From: Cerrena zonata
Taxonomy: Eukaryota > Basidiomycota > Agaricomycetes > Polyporales > Cerrenaceae
Assembly: GCA_038087015.1 (NCBI GenBank)
Contig: JASBNA010000017.1
Span: 1 to 64,000 of the forward strand
Direction of reading: 5' to 3'
DNA: 64,000 nucleotides
The position numbers were made by a program, and so were the translations under genes. Under the pieces are notes generated by a model. That model saw nothing but the letters and a program-made list of their open reading frames with translations, did no database searches and was not told the DNA's origin. Below are positions 13,301-25,209 of this stretch, piece by piece. How positions within the stretch are numbered: the first letter of the stretch is position 1; each line of letters begins with the position of its first letter.

Positions 13301-14444
13301 GCTATGAAGGCATGTGAAGTCATTGTCCAAGAGCGGACGAAACAACTCGAGGAGTGCAAGTCTGATCTTCTTCGGCAAATCAAGCTCGCATTTAGGCAAG
13401 AAAAGGCAATCCCCAAGTCGAATGACGAGTCCTTGTTCAGGGAATACATTCGTATTACCCAGAAGGAAGGTGTTGGCGATGAAGAGGCTACCAAGATTGC
13501 TCGGGAAATCATCGACAAGGCTATCAGCGAGTGGAAAGAGAGTGGTGGAGACCGGCCGAAGTCTACTGGTGCTGATCTGATCTGGGAACACCGAGAACAG
13601 ACTCACTCTATTCGTCGCACTCAGCGTGAATTACTTGGACGAGTTCGTTCCCTTCGATACTTTACCGTGGTCCGCGATCTACAACGTGAACGAGCGGAGC
13701 CCTATGTTGTCACTTGCCCTATTTGCAAGCGTGACAATATTGGCATCGACGATATCGCTGTCTTGTCCAGTTGTGGGCACACGGGTTGCTACAAATGCGT
13801 TATGGAATGCGCCGAGCGTGAGGAGTGTGTTTACACGTCTCTTGGCCAATGTAGAGCCGCTGCCCGAGTTCTCAACGTTGTCAAAGGCGCCACCCTTGGC
13901 GTAGACGATGTCGCGAGAGATGGTAAAGGAAGGCACTACGGTCTCAAATTGGAGAGTGTGATTAAACTCATCAAGTATGTCTTCTCCCTATTGTTCTATG
14001 ATAATTTTCTAACTTTTATTTCATAGGGAAATCCCCAAATCGGAGCGTATACTGATCTTCGTGCAATTCCAAGATTTGACGAAGAAGGTAGCTCAGGCCT
14101 TCAACGCTCACGGCATCGGGTTTATTGAGATCCGGGGAAGTGCTGCTCAGAAGTCGAATCTTCTGAACTCGTTCCAGAACAACTCCAAGGAGCGTGTCTT
14201 AGTCCTCAACGTCATGGACGAGAGTGCCAGTGGTGCCAATCTCACGAATGCAAACCATGCTATCTTCCTTTCGCCCCTGCTCACTGACTCCAAGGAGACC
14301 TATATTGCGAACGAAACACAGGCTATTGGTCGTGTCAGGCGTTATGGTCAGACGAAGACTGTTCATATCTACCGCTTCTGTAGTATGAACACAATCGATG
14401 TTGAAATCTACGAGCAGCGGACGGGTGTTAGATTGGAAGCGTAG
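7395..14444 (+). CDS. DNMT5: DNMT5/RAD8-type cytosine methyltransferase with RING and SNF2 helicase
   Basis: Nine exons (7395-8053, 8107-8823, 8873-10394, 10460-11771, 11824-12774, 12828-12928, 12982-13169, 13234-13974, 14027-14444) join to 2,202 residues. Domain order: PIP-box-like QKNITAFF (14-21); acidic linker; C5 methyltransferase with motif I (VATMCSGTES, about 152), catalytic motif IV GTSCVDFS (about 240) and motif VI ENV (about 283); Cys-rich zinc motif (about 631-665); SNF2 ATPase with Walker A GYGKTA (about 1244) and a DEYT motif II (about 1652); RING-type CPICKRD..CGHTGCYKC (about 1977-2010); helicase C with QAIGRVRRYGQ. This order is that of DNMT5, an ATP-dependent maintenance methyltransferase for hemimethylated CpG. 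A Lys/Ser/Asp-rich insert (about 1425-1640), with NLS-like runs and a SUMO-interaction-like PIVIDSDEEE, splits the ATPase lobe. I see no N-terminal chromodomain. The first ATG of this frame with a good family fit is 7395. Confidence 0.93.
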
Positions 14445-15434
14445 ATACGTATCTCAAATGTTTCTCTTATTTTTTTTAGTTTTCGTCATCTTGCTTTCTT
14501 GTGTATTGCTACTCCTCGATAATGCTTTTCTTGGTTCTTTGACATCTACTGTTTGCTATGATCTTGTAATAATGCTGAGTGAAAATTTGATGTTTTGTAA
14601 TCTGACATTGCAACGCTATGAAGGATGAGAACAACAATAATATTACACCTAAATAGCCATCATTATGATACAGAATGTTGCACGGTCAATGCAGCAAGGA
14701 ACTAAAGGGTTGAAGAAGAGTAGTGACCCTCACAGGATTATAGCAGTTCAGTGGGAAGTGGGACCCTATTTGGATGACATCACGTATCCGGTCGTATCTA
14801 GCACTCGTTTGCCACATATTGAACATACACCTCGCTTGTATGCACATCCTACATAGCATTCAGGTCAGAGAAATTCGATGCCAGAACAGTATGGGATGCG
14901 TACCATGGCAATACTTCGCTCGATTCTGGGTAACACTGGACTTGCAGTCCTTGCACTTACCCTGGTACGGCTACACAACCCTTTCAATGGCTAGACCTTT
15001 CCGGAAAGAACACTGTGACAAACCTGGAACCTGTTCTTCGAACTTCCCGGTCTCGCGAGCAGTTTGTTCTCGCCGACCTTCCGTGAGCCATCCTTGATAC
15101 TTTGGGATGTAGACTGGAAGGGGTCAGGGGCTGCAAGTTTGGATGTTTTCTGTGGAAGAATAAGGGGAAGGTGAGAGTATGAAATAAGAGAATTGAACTT
15201 ACAGCCTCGCATTTCTTACAAACCATAATAAAAGGAGATGTAATGAATTGATGTAGAGCGGATGGGAGTCGTAAGTAGAAGAGCCGTAACCTGCGAGTGC
15301 GACTGGCTGACAACATCGTGTGACTAAGCGATGTAGTAGCCATAAAAGGAAAGGCTCCGTACTTCTTTCGTCAGAACTTGCGCGGTATTGAGGTCAATAT
15401 AGAAGATTCATTGGTAATATTGCTATAGGTATCT
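14445..15434. other. Intergenic region between convergent genes
   Basis: About 1 kb downstream of DNMT5 and of the methyltransferase on the other strand. Only short open frames without recognisable domains. It starts with a T-rich stretch (14460-14480) typical of a fungal 3' end. No RNA gene seen. Confidence 0.5.
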
Positions 15435-16319
15435 CTATATCTCGCTCCATTTTATACACATACAGACCACCCATTTCCGTCTCTCCTTCTCTTCATCTAC
15501 TCCGCCAGACTCGACCGACCACTCTCGTCTTCGGTTCCCCTTCACCTCCCGTTCCTCCACCGTCTCAGCCTCGAATCCGAATTTTGGAAGTTGATCCAAG
15601 AAGGATCGTAAGGTATATCGACCGGTATGGAGACCAGCAACAATCCAAATACGTGAGGATGTTGCCTTCCGCAACGTCGATTGTAGAGTTTGAAGGAATG
15701 GCGTATGTAAGTCAGGATTCCACAATGTATCAGCAGCAATAATCAGGTCGAATCCGGAGGTCAAGTCTCCACTGACTGACACCGTCTGATGCAAAAGTGA
15801 CGAGACGTCTGTCCCCCATGCATGCGGAATTACTGAACACTGTCGTGAAGCTCCATTGCGGTCAACGTTCTCCTTTAAAGTTTGGATTAGCACATCGTCC
15901 GGATAATCACTAGCTGCGACTTTGATGTCCTGCTCGAAGAGCTTGCTAATAGCGATACTAGGCAGCCCTGCCCCTGCACCGAGTTCCAAAACATAGAATG
16001 GGCTTCTGTTTTCTTGTTGTATGACCTTGATACGATCATCGATGTGCAAGTCACTGAGGTGATCGGTCATATAAAGTGACGACACCCATATCGATGAAGC
16101 ATGAAGAGACCAGTTCGCCGCCTGTGTTTCCGGTGTTTTCAATGTGATCGTCGACGGTGAAGTGGAAAGCAAATTCTCGCAAATATCGCTGGTAACGATA
16201 TGTGCGAGATCATGAGGTATTGTGTATGTAAATAGTGATCCTGCATTGGAGTGTGTAATAGGTGTATAGTCGTAGAACGCTTCTAGGGCATCGGAGAGGA
16301 TATCTTCTGGATCATTCAT
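15435..16319 (-). CDS. EFM7/NNT1-like protein N-terminal/lysine methyltransferase
   Basis: Single-exon gene of 294 residues from the ATG at 16319. It starts with the family's N-terminal pattern (DPEDILSDALEAFYDYTPITHSNAGS), then has a class I SAM-dependent methyltransferase fold: motif I VLELGAGAGLPS, an acidic post-I loop (ASDYPDDVLI), and FDLIIAADTLWNPDLH. These are hallmarks of the Efm7/Nnt1 group, which in yeast methylates the N-terminus and nearby lysine of elongation factor eEF1A. The frame stays open upstream to an ATG at 16376, which would add 19 hydrophobic residues; I prefer 16319 because family homology begins there. The C-terminal Glu/Lys/Arg-rich tail ends in a short conserved-looking segment. 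The substrate is inferred from family only. Confidence 0.8.
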   Translation of the reverse strand: MNDPEDILSDALEAFYDYTPITHSNAGSLFTYTIPHDLAHIVTSDICENLLSTSPSTITLKTPETQAANWSLHASSIWVSSLYMTDHLSDLHIDDRIKVIQQENRSPFYVLELGAGAGLPSIAISKLFEQDIKVAASDYPDDVLIQTLKENVDRNGASRQCSVIPHAWGTDVSSLLHQTVSVSGDLTSGFDLIIAADTLWNPDLHTPFLQTLQSTLRKATSSRIWIVAGLHTGRYTLRSFLDQLPKFGFEAETVEEREVKGNRRREWSVESGGVDEEKERRKWVVCMCIKWSEI

Positions 16320-17320
16320 CTTGGACGAGAGTAATGATACGGCTACAACGGTCGCCAAATTGAGTATACATGCCACTAGAGAGAAAATCTAATTAGCTAG
16401 GACGTTCATAGGAAGAGTATGGACGTGGTTTGTGCAGAAAGGAGGATGCCCGATGCGATTCCCCTCATACTCGTTATGTTTGTAATAAGGCATAATCATG
16501 CCCAAACATTGCGTGGATATATCTCAGAAATACAAAATCCCAAGTGTAAAGATCAAGATTTTGAGAGTGCTTGAAACCATATTATTGCAATATTGAACAT
16601 AAAAGGACAGCGTTAACTTATTCAAAGAATCAAAACAAGGCTTTCTGGCGGGGCAGTTATCGGATGCGTGTAGGTGGGGGTACAATTGTTTGGAATATAG
16701 CGAAGGAATGGGTCCCGGTGTAGTGATTATTGTAAGGATTGACTTACGAGTTGAAGGTTCAGATATCCATCAGGGAGTTCCGAATGCGTAGAAGTGAGAG
16801 AGGATCCTTCTGAATGGATCGAAGGAGATGATTTATCCTTCACCTAATTCCGAGTCCGAGTCCAGTTGAAGGAAGCAGCTACTAGTATCCCGGCGGTACC
16901 TATACATTAATTCAAACGCCGCTCGGAGTCACCCGAGATACCATAAACGGATAACAGAGACTATATATGGTAGTGGCTTTAGATGACATAACAGGAGCAA
17001 ACAAAGTGCAGAACGTTAACGTTGGCTTTACTACAAAACCGTCGTGCTTCCGTGATTAAGTGTCTTTTTGCCGTAGCGTTATCGATATCGCAGCTTATAG
17101 CCTATACGGATGGTTTATTATTTCTGCAATTTTGTGTTTCAAGAAGTTCAGAAGCCTGGATATCACACCTTCACCTGGTTTCTAACATCCCGCTTATGGA
17201 CGCGACTACCCGTTACGCGGTTTTCACGCTTGATTTGGCAGAAATGACTTCCCTAGACATGTCAAGCGCATAGGCGTTCGCCTATCTCCTCATCACGGCC
17301 CATCCGTTGTACATACAGAA
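16320..17320. other. Divergent intergenic region
   Basis: About 1 kb between the methyltransferase and the small secreted protein gene, presumably both promoters. No coding stretch recognised; a short open frame at 17022-17273 has no recognisable feature. Confidence 0.5.
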
Positions 17321-17323
17321 GTG

Positions 17324-17330
17324 TATAAAA
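17324..17330 (+). promoter_or_regulatory. TATA box
   Basis: TATAAAA lies 115 bases upstream of the ATG at 17446, followed by a pyrimidine-rich leader (17375-17440). This fits a strongly expressed fungal gene with a leader of roughly 85 nt. Confidence 0.55.
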
Positions 17331-17445
17331 GGACTTGCGATGTAAAGGTTCAGACAGCATTGACATTCAGTCAGTTCTTCCTCGTCGACGTCCTACTCGT
17401 AGCTTTCCTTTCGCTCTCCTTACTACTTTCTACATTCCTTCCAAG

Positions 17446-18233
17446 ATGATGTTCTCATTCAACTCTCTTGCCGTCGCAGCTACCATCGCTTTCGCTGCTA
17501 TTTCCACCGTTTGCGCAACCCCTTCTCCTGTTGACTCTGCGGACGTGGCTACGACCACTCAGACGTACGTCCAAGAGAAGAGTATTGTTTATGTTCTCGA
17601 GAAGACCAAGTATGAAGTTTCCCCTGTGGTTCAGAAATTCCGTCAGTATCTCGACGTATTTGAATTCCTTCATCTGCTGATGTTGCTTTTGTAGACTATA
17701 TTACCAAGGAAAACTGTACTGTCGAGCAAGTTACCCCTATCGTAGACGAGCTCAAGGTCGTTCTGACTGGTGCCATCACGGAGCTACATGCTCTTGTTGG
17801 TGTCGATGTCAATGTCCTTCTCCTCACTGAAGTCGGTGTTAAGGTCACTGTCGGCGTCGTTGCCCAGCTCGTTGCTGATGTCCTTATTGTGAGTATCGTG
17901 AATCAATGTTCTACTGTCTTGTCCAACTAAGAACTTTGTAGCTGGTCTTCGGCGCGCTTGGCTTCGTTCTCGGTCTCGCTGAAGGCGCTGTTTACACCGC
18001 TCTTTGTTCTATCTTCGCCGTCGTTGGGTAAGTCTCGAGATATCATATGAGACAAATTGGTACTAACTCGGTAGTACAGTGGCCTCGTTGGTACCATCCT
18101 CAGCATTGTACTTAGCCTTGTCGGTGGGGTCCTTGCTGGACTCGCGGCTGCCATCGTCGCCCTCATTGGTGAAGTCGTCACTATTATCGTCAAGCTCAAT
18201 ATTTCCGTCTGCATCCGCCTCTTGGGCCTCTAA
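17446..18233 (+). CDS. Small hydrophobic secreted or membrane protein
   Basis: Exons 17446-17641, 17695-17888, 17942-18027 and 18080-18233 join to 209 residues. Residues 1-25 are a classical signal peptide (hydrophobic AVAATIAFAAIS, cleavage likely after VCA). A charged region with one Cys follows, and then from about residue 100 almost continuous hydrophobic, Gly/Ala/Val-rich sequence long enough for three or four membrane helices, ending with two more Cys. Proteins with this layout are common in Agaricomycetes, but I know no function. It has a TATA box and a C/T-rich leader, so it is probably well expressed. It could be a cell-surface membrane protein or a secreted hydrophobic protein that self-associates. 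Confidence 0.72.
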
Positions 18234-18330
18234 TTGGCTCGAATCTACATCGCAGATTATTCTTAGAAATGACATTTAGATATTGATACATATTATCTTC
18301 TACTGGCAGAATATCACGAAGTTGTGCTGA

Positions 18331-18476
18331 ATAAGGTTGCTCAGGCCCTCAATGGTCGTGGTATTGGGTTTATTGAGATCCGGGGAAGTGCTGCATGGGA
18401 GTCAAATCTTCTGAACTCATTCCAGAATGGATCCAAGGAACATGTACTCAACGTCATCGATGAGAGTGCCAGTGAT
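18331..18476 (+). pseudogene. Degenerate copy of the DNMT5 helicase-C segment
   Basis: About 145 bases clearly related to 14084-14233 in the last DNMT5 exon (both encode G-x-GFIEIRGSAA, then NLLNSFQN, then DESAS). By eye most positions agree, and the copy lacks six bases inside the segment, which keeps the frame. It has no start, no other helicase motif and no Walker A nearby, so it is a fragment and not a gene. Confidence 0.85.
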
Positions 18477-19018
18477 GAGAGATACTTCCTAGATGTGTTG
18501 TTGACAATATTTGTATGTGTGGTGTACCGTAACGACAAGCAGCATCCGATGTCATATTCAGATTTAAGGATCCCCTATGAGCCCAGAATAGTGGGGGGAT
18601 AGGGGCAGGCGTACCAAGAGACATGATAGCATGAAGCAAATTGGCGACCAATGAAGGAGCGGGAGATGAGACAAGATGGAGGGGAAAGGAATGTTGCCAA
18701 ATAGGTAGTGTCTCGAACATAATCTAATGTAACTGGTATCAATTTTCTCAATGAGATTCACGTATTCCAAATGACATTCGACTTTCAAAGAAAGGTGTAT
18801 TGAGAAATCATGGGAATAATGCACGGGGTATCGATTCGAACAAAGAATGCACGAGAGGCGTCTGATAGCCAGAAATACAGGACAAGAAACAACACCAAAA
18901 CACGATTAAATAAAGCTTACTAGTACAACACCGCACAGAGACCAGATATTGGAGCACATATAGTGCACACATCCGAAACGTATCTGAGGGGAATATCAAG
19001 GCGAATCCGTCTCGGCCT

Positions 19019-20693
19019 TCAAGAAAATAAACAACACAAGCAAAGAACAGCCGTCACAAAACAGCATAAGACTCCCAGAATATTGTCTTCAGTTTCAGAA
19101 GAGGGATCGCTTGCGGAAGATTGAGAAGTAATGGCCGTTGGTTGATATTGTTGGGTCACCGTGGTAGCTGAGTATACACGAACAGAGCTCGCGGACTGAG
19201 TCGTGACATCCGCGTTTGTAAGAGGTAGTAGAGGTGATTTTGAAGCATTGGGAGGAATAAGGACGGGGTTCGAGTATGGCGTGTGACCTGAAAGAAAGGG
19301 GTTATGTCAGTTTCCGAATGGCCTGGGAAGATAGAGAGGGAAGAGGGGATACCATTGTATGTTGTCGTGAGGAAAGGACGAGAGGATGCTGGCGGGACCG
19401 ACAAAACATAAGCGTTCTGGTGTAACGAGGGAATGGCTCTTGAAGGATAAGATGGCTTGGAGTAACCGTAATCGCATGGCAAAGCTGGATATGGTTTATC
19501 AGTCGCGCATTCGTGAATACACCGAAACGGAAACTTACTTGTCAATCCAACTTTCTTTGCTTTTGATACCGGTGCCGGCGATGATTGGGCAGGGGGAATG
19601 GGATTCTGTGGCAATATCCTTGATGTTGTCGGTACTAAGACACGCAGATGGCATTCAGTTAGTGTCCAAAACTTTGGAACGACGTATTGGGACACTAACT
19701 TTGTTCGGCACTTCTCTGTATATATTGGGAGTGAGGATATGTTACGTATGTAGTAGAGCTCGGCTGTTGAGTCAGCGGTGGACGAGGTGATTGATGTGCT
19801 GAAAGCTGGGGCATAGACGCACGAACACCTTCCGGGACCGTTGTTCAGTATAAATAGACAGAATATGGTCATTTCATATGTACCTTCTGTTCCCTCGGGA
19901 GATTCCGGGATCGTATAACTCGTAGCTTTGCGTGATGCGAAAGACAGAGTTTCAGTTACGTGGGTCTCTGGGTCTGGGCACACGTTAGGATTTTAGGAGA
20001 ACGTAAGAAATATAATACTTGCCACGTCGATAGAAACTCAATGAGTGTTTAGTCATTGTGCTACTCTCAATAGCGGATAAGGCTCGAAGAGTGAAATCCC
20101 TCTCAAGACAAAGAGTGATATAACAATAGATACTGCAGACGTACCTCGCTCGCGTTCGAGATCCTGCCGGATAGATTCCTCCTGGAGTAACGCTTCAAGT
20201 CTTGCATTGAGTGTGATCCGAGCTCTTGCAGCTTTTACCATTTTCCCCTCTTGAATAGTGATACGTGCTGCGTGTCCGGCGTCGTCTGGTTGTTCCCTCA
20301 AGGTGAATACTGGATCGGAGAGGAGAAATGATAATGCTTACTGTCATTGAAAAATCTCTTATGATGTGTCTTTCGTCCATTGATCTCGAGCGACAGAGCC
20401 TCAATCAATTTATCAATGGCTCCTATCTTCTCTTGTACCTCCTCCGAGCTCTGAAGTAATTTCCAAGCACGAGAAGTGGTAGAAGCGAAAACATCGAGGG
20501 AATCGGCGAGTTCTGCGTGTCTCTTGTACTCCTTTGTTAGTGTGACGTATTCTCGCTGGTGGGGGATACAGCGAGGTTGTGATATTTCAATCAGCTTGCT
20601 GCAAGCCGTCTGTTCGTCTTCAAGGAGAGTGCTGCACTGTTTGCGTAACACGTGGTGGGATTGCTTAACTCGTCGTCGGCGAGACCTAGTCAT
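19019..20693 (-). CDS. Coiled-coil protein with C-terminal membrane anchor, paralogue A
   Basis: Multi-exon minus-strand gene; stop at 19019-19021. The first exon (20693 to about 20331) starts with a basic MTRSRRRRVKQ and is predicted to be helical (Cys/His/Leu-rich, long heptad-like runs), ending HHKRFFNDS. The second exon carries DDAGHAARI and a Lys/Arg/Glu-rich helix ending ERERG. Further exons are Ser/Thr/Pro-rich, share SPLLPLTNADVTTQ with the neighbouring paralogue, and end in a hydrophobic Cys/Leu/Val-rich segment of about 20 residues right at the C-terminus. The arrangement suggests a cytosolic coiled coil held to a membrane by a tail anchor. The family is not recognised. Middle exon borders (19300-20000) are uncertain. 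Homologous to the gene at 21824-22930. Confidence 0.6.
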
Positions 20694-21823
20694 TATAAGA
20701 GGAAAGATGGAGTATATAAGGTTGAGCAGGTAGATAAATCAAAGGATGAGAGGCAGAACTCTCCGGACGGTCGGAGTTGGGCTTCATTCTGCTTGTCATG
20801 AAGCTGTCAACATTCGGCATTGCGGCTCTGGCCCCTCAGGCTGCAAACTGGCAACAAGTACTGAGTTTGAAGGACAAGTGATACTGACTAGTGGGAACTC
20901 GGACACTGTGTCTGACGCTTGTCTAGGGCACGAGGCAATGCGAAACTCTAGAGATGCAGGGATAGGTAGTTGAGTGAAGGACCTGGATCTAGTCACACTT
21001 GTAGTACATGCACGTCACATCCGTTGCCCGCGTACCAAAAAGGGCATCAAATTTTCCGTATTTGGATGTGCGCTTCCAAATATGGTGTACGTGACGAATC
21101 ATCACCTTGTCACGGCTCTATTGGCCACACGTAACGCTCAAGGAATCGGCCGTCTCAACTTGATCATATATTTGGGACTCTTCTCAGAAGAGACACTCCT
21201 ATCTTTTCCTTATGAAACGACAGGAGGCGAGACCGCAACTCAACACAAGTTATGGACGTGCTCCTCGAAATATTCTTCCAAGTAAATCAATAAATTTCAA
21301 TCTTACTCCTGCCGCTGTCTAAACTACTACTATAATTATAGGTCCTTTTCTGACTGCAGCCGTTGGATCCTTTTGACGAATTCGCAATACGGTGAAGGTT
21401 TCGTCCCATCCGGGTTGAGTTCCGAGTCGTGAATTTTGACGAGGATACTCTACCTCCTTCCTCCTCGAATCATAAGAACACTCAGGCCGAAATACTCGGG
21501 AGGTACCTTGTAAGATATCATGAGCCTGAGGCATATACCCTTTTTTCTTTCAAATTGCACCCGATGTTGTTTGTCAAACATAATAATACGTGAACTATGA
21601 TTCGTAGTTCACTTCGAAGGTTGTATAAAGAAGCAGAAAGTCTACGAGAAAGACATCTGACAGGAAGGAATTCAGGTACGAACACAGGGGACAAAAGCGG
21701 GCAACACAGAGTACTAGCATATATAAGAGAGGTTGGTACGGAACAGGATCAAGAGGTGCGAGCACCACTGGCAGACCTCAGTATGTATATGATGTACACA
21801 TTCAGGGCGTGTCTGAGCTCTCT
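20694..21823. other. Intergenic region between paralogues A and B
   Basis: About 1.1 kb. An AT-rich TATATA lies at about 20710-20722, 20-30 bases upstream of the ATG of paralogue A on the minus strand and could be its TATA box. No coding feature recognised in the rest. Confidence 0.4.
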
Positions 21824-22930
21824 TCATGCTTTAAGCAAGTAGTAGAGGGAAACAATGATTATTAATGTGCAAAGTACGACCCCTATGGAACGGGCTCGAC
21901 TTCCAAACCAGGATTTGATTCTGGAATTGTGAGTACAATAGTTTATCGATATATTCATTTGTTGATGTTGTCGAGTGGTTCGAGTAGTTGAGTACCCACG
22001 ACCATAACCCGCGTGTTGAGTAGTGATGTCGGCGTTGGTGACAGGTAGTAATGGTGTTCTTATCGTAGGCGGCTTCAAATATTGAGAAGGTCCAGGGGTG
22101 AAGTGTGAGTGAGGTGTGTAACCTGGATGATAAGGATAATGTTAGATTTCGCAATGCGATTCAAGAAAGGCGGATATTACCATTCGTTGTCTCAAGATCA
22201 GAGTGAAGGCGGATAACGCCGTCTACTGTCAAAACATCACAACGAGGGGAGACTGAAGAAACAGAGTGAGAAGGGCCTTGGTGGTTACTAGAACCCCGGG
22301 ATGCTGGAGCTCGATAGTCTTCGATAGTGTGCAAGTGATCAAGACAAATATTGGTTTATAATCTCATGTAGTGGACATACCTCGTTCACGTTCCCGCTCT
22401 TGTCGTATGGATCCCTGTTGCAGTCCTCTGAGCGTTGAGTTAAGGTCCTCCTGTATCGTCGTGGCTCTTACTAGCTTGTTCTTCTGATTCACGATACGTG
22501 CTATGTGTCCCGCGTCGTCTGTTTGTGTCACATGTTATAACATAGATACCGTGATAGAAAGGATCAGGTAGAAACGATGCTTACTGTCACCGAAAAATCT
22601 CTTGCTATGCGCCTCCCGTCCCTTGATCTCCGACGAAAGTGCTGTGATAAACTGAGCCGCGACTACCAATTTCTGCCGAATCAGCTCTGAGCTTTGAGTT
22701 GCTGAGCTCATGGAAGTGAGAACCTGACTCTCGAGGGAGCTAGCTAGTTCGGCGTACTCCTTGTACTGTCTTGTTAGCACTCCATGCTCTCGCGAGTGGG
22801 TAATACAACGAGTGAATGAAGGTTCAATGAGCGCGTTGCAAACTGTCACCTCATCTTTCATGAGAGTAGGACATCGTCTGCGTAGTCTAGATTGTCTAGC
22901 CCGTCGATTGCGGGATCCTGAGTTGGACAT
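21824..22930 (-). CDS. Coiled-coil protein with C-terminal membrane anchor, paralogue B
   Basis: Minus-strand gene, ATG at 22930, stop at 21824-21826. Exon 1 (22930-22585) starts with a basic Ser/Arg segment (SRNRRARQSRLRRRC), followed by a helical region ending HSKRFFGDS. Exon 2 carries DAGHIARIVNQKNKLVRA and ends ERERERG. A Ser-rich exon and then an exon with TPLLPVTNADITTQ follow, and the protein ends in IGVVLCTLIIIVSLYYLL, a hydrophobic segment with only two residues after it. The same order of blocks as paralogue A (Arg-rich start, xRFFxDS, DAGHxARI, PLLPxTNADxTTQ, hydrophobic tail) and the same intron positions where visible show that the two arose by tandem duplication and diverged strongly. 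Function unknown; a tail-anchored membrane protein is my inference. Confidence 0.62.
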
Positions 22931-25161
22931 TGCTAAAGGAAAGATGAGATAGAAGGAGGGTTTACCTGAGGTTGAGAGCTTGAGACCCGGTGAGAAGTCC
23001 CCTCGCTGCAGTCTGCTCATCAACATGCGTGAACCTACTTGAACTGAAATTGAACCTTATTTCTAGGGGAGTCAACATATTGCTAATACTGCGTTTTGAC
23101 GGTATAACGTGTTTGTAACGCACAGTATGCAAGACGCTGTCTGACCAAGGGCAGACGGAGCATACATGGATTCGGGCAAAGATTGGCCCGGTGAATTTTC
23201 AAATTGCTCTGTCGATCTGCCAAGAAGAAATGTTGAACTTACAACATGCTACACAGCCAGACGTCAAGTCAGGGTTGTACATCGAAGAGTGAAGTGAGAG
23301 TGTAGTAGCTGCTCACCAGTGCCTAGAATGCGCCAGATAATCTCACCAAATAAATGTTCGCAGCGCCAATCGACAAACAACACAATGATGAGAAGATTCG
23401 AAATCGACGGACCAAACCTAGGTCGCGTAGGGACGTTGAAGATGTATTCCGTATCTGCTTCCAGTCATGCGTCATTTTGAAACTATTAGTTTAAGTACAA
23501 TTTGCATCGTTGGAGTTGGTACTGGGAGCTATAGGTCATGAGTTAAATGTGGTTGGTAGAAGTGAATAATGAAACATAATCGCACCTCTATGGGATTCAC
23601 GGTAGCAGCAAGCGATGTCCAACCATCTCTGGGCGCCTTGATGGACAGGTGCGGTTTGGAAAGAGGTATGGCGGCAGAGATTATCCCGTTGACGCATGGA
23701 GTGCAAGAGGTTGTTCGTGTGTACTCTCTATCGACTCCGGGTGTTTAGTTTTCTCAAGAATCAAGGTAGGGTTTTTGGATGAGAGTCACAGACAATGTAG
23801 AGGTCTAATCATTAAGGAAGTCAGACGCTCATATTATTGCGGTCGAGATACAGAATATTCAGAATACGAGGGTAATCTGATGACATAATGGGATGTGCAT
23901 TCAGCGGAAGTTGTTGACTGCTCCAGCTTCAGGAGTCTTAACGGGGTAAACGTAGGGTTGCATTAGCATGCCTCATCTTGAGATAAAGTGTTTGCGGTAT
24001 CGACCAGAATATAACATTCACCAATAGAATGAATGTTGGACTTGTATACCGGGGGAAAGCATTACGTGGAAGCGTTTGAGAGATCCTGCAAATGTCTCAG
24101 AGTCCGAAAACGTAGAGTTTCATCCACGCGGCGATAGAGTTCCAAAGATTCCTTTGATTACGGACATGGTCATCGAAGCATCACAAGAGAATGTAAGATG
24201 GTGAGTGAACCAGCGAAGGAAGGTTGTACAAGAGATCCCAAGAGGTAGAGTACCTAGGGCAGGAATCTGAACATGGCAAGGAAGGACATTGGCGCAAACA
24301 GCTCGTGTTCGAAGACAGGTCAGCAGAAGGGGCGATTAATTTACAAGTGGAAGATATTCTCCTGCATCTGTGATAACACGGGAAAGGGTGTCAAGTATAT
24401 TGACAGAGAAAGCGGTTTTGCTAAAAAGGATAACATGCCGGAAATCTAGTCAGTGAGAATTGTGAGGTGAAAATGGCGAAGATAGACAGCTGGGAAGCGT
24501 GACAGAGAGCACAAACGACAAGCTGTAAGGCAGTAAGTTTATCAAAAGTCGTTTTCTGGCACTTACAATAAAGACTCCGCAAAAGAAGAGATGACAATGC
24601 CAACATGACCTCGACATCAACCTCAGTGAGAGTCCTGGTGTAAAATTGCCAACTTCGATGCACCCATCGGAACAGGATTGGGCAGGATTGAGCTCGCAAT
24701 TAGATGCTCGAGAAGGTGGTTGTCTGATCTACTGAAGCGATATTAGCATACTAGCACAGTACTCATTATATTGCCCAGTCATACGAGCAACCTTGTAATC
24801 CGAAAACGTAGACTAGGTCTTCTCCTGAACATACACGTATGCCTGAAAGGCTGAGGATATATTAGTAGTGTCAAGGGGCAGGCATAGACCAAAGCAAGGG
24901 CATGACGGTAGCACTGCAGCGACGAGATATACAAAGGGGGTTGTTATTCGAAAAGAAGTGTAGCCCGAGTAGCAAAGAAGGCCTCGGAAGTGCTTCAAAG
25001 GTCTGGGAGGTTGCAGGCATGAATGCGATATAGACCAGTCAAACACAGCTAGAAAAGTCATCGCCTAGAAGAGAAGTACATTGAGCTGCAATCGTCTTCA
25101 ACTCCAGTCTTCTCCGCAGTCGTCATGTTTGCTTGACAAGATGAAGAGTGCTCGCGGGTTT
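22931..25161. other. Gene-poor stretch
   Basis: About 2.2 kb without a gene I can support. Minus-strand open frames at 24421-24699 and 24813-25061 encode hydrophobic stretches and might be remnants of a membrane protein, but they lack a start, a conserved motif and a continuous reading frame. CpG content is ordinary here. Confidence 0.4.
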
Positions 25162-25209
25162 CACCGCGTGAAACCGTAAGTTATGCAAGTTCCGAATCTG
25201 GCCGTCATC
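25162..25209 (+). repeat. Left terminal inverted repeat
   Basis: 48 bp, exact reverse complement of 25602-25649. The outermost bases, together with the flank, also form a small GTTTCACCGCGTGAAAC hairpin. Confidence 0.85.

Noticed and set aside
21319..21842. Short frames upstream of paralogue B
   Set aside because: No start context, splice logic or recognisable protein features.
24421..25061. Hydrophobic minus-strand frames, possible membrane protein
   Set aside because: No continuous gene model could be built and no family motif is visible.
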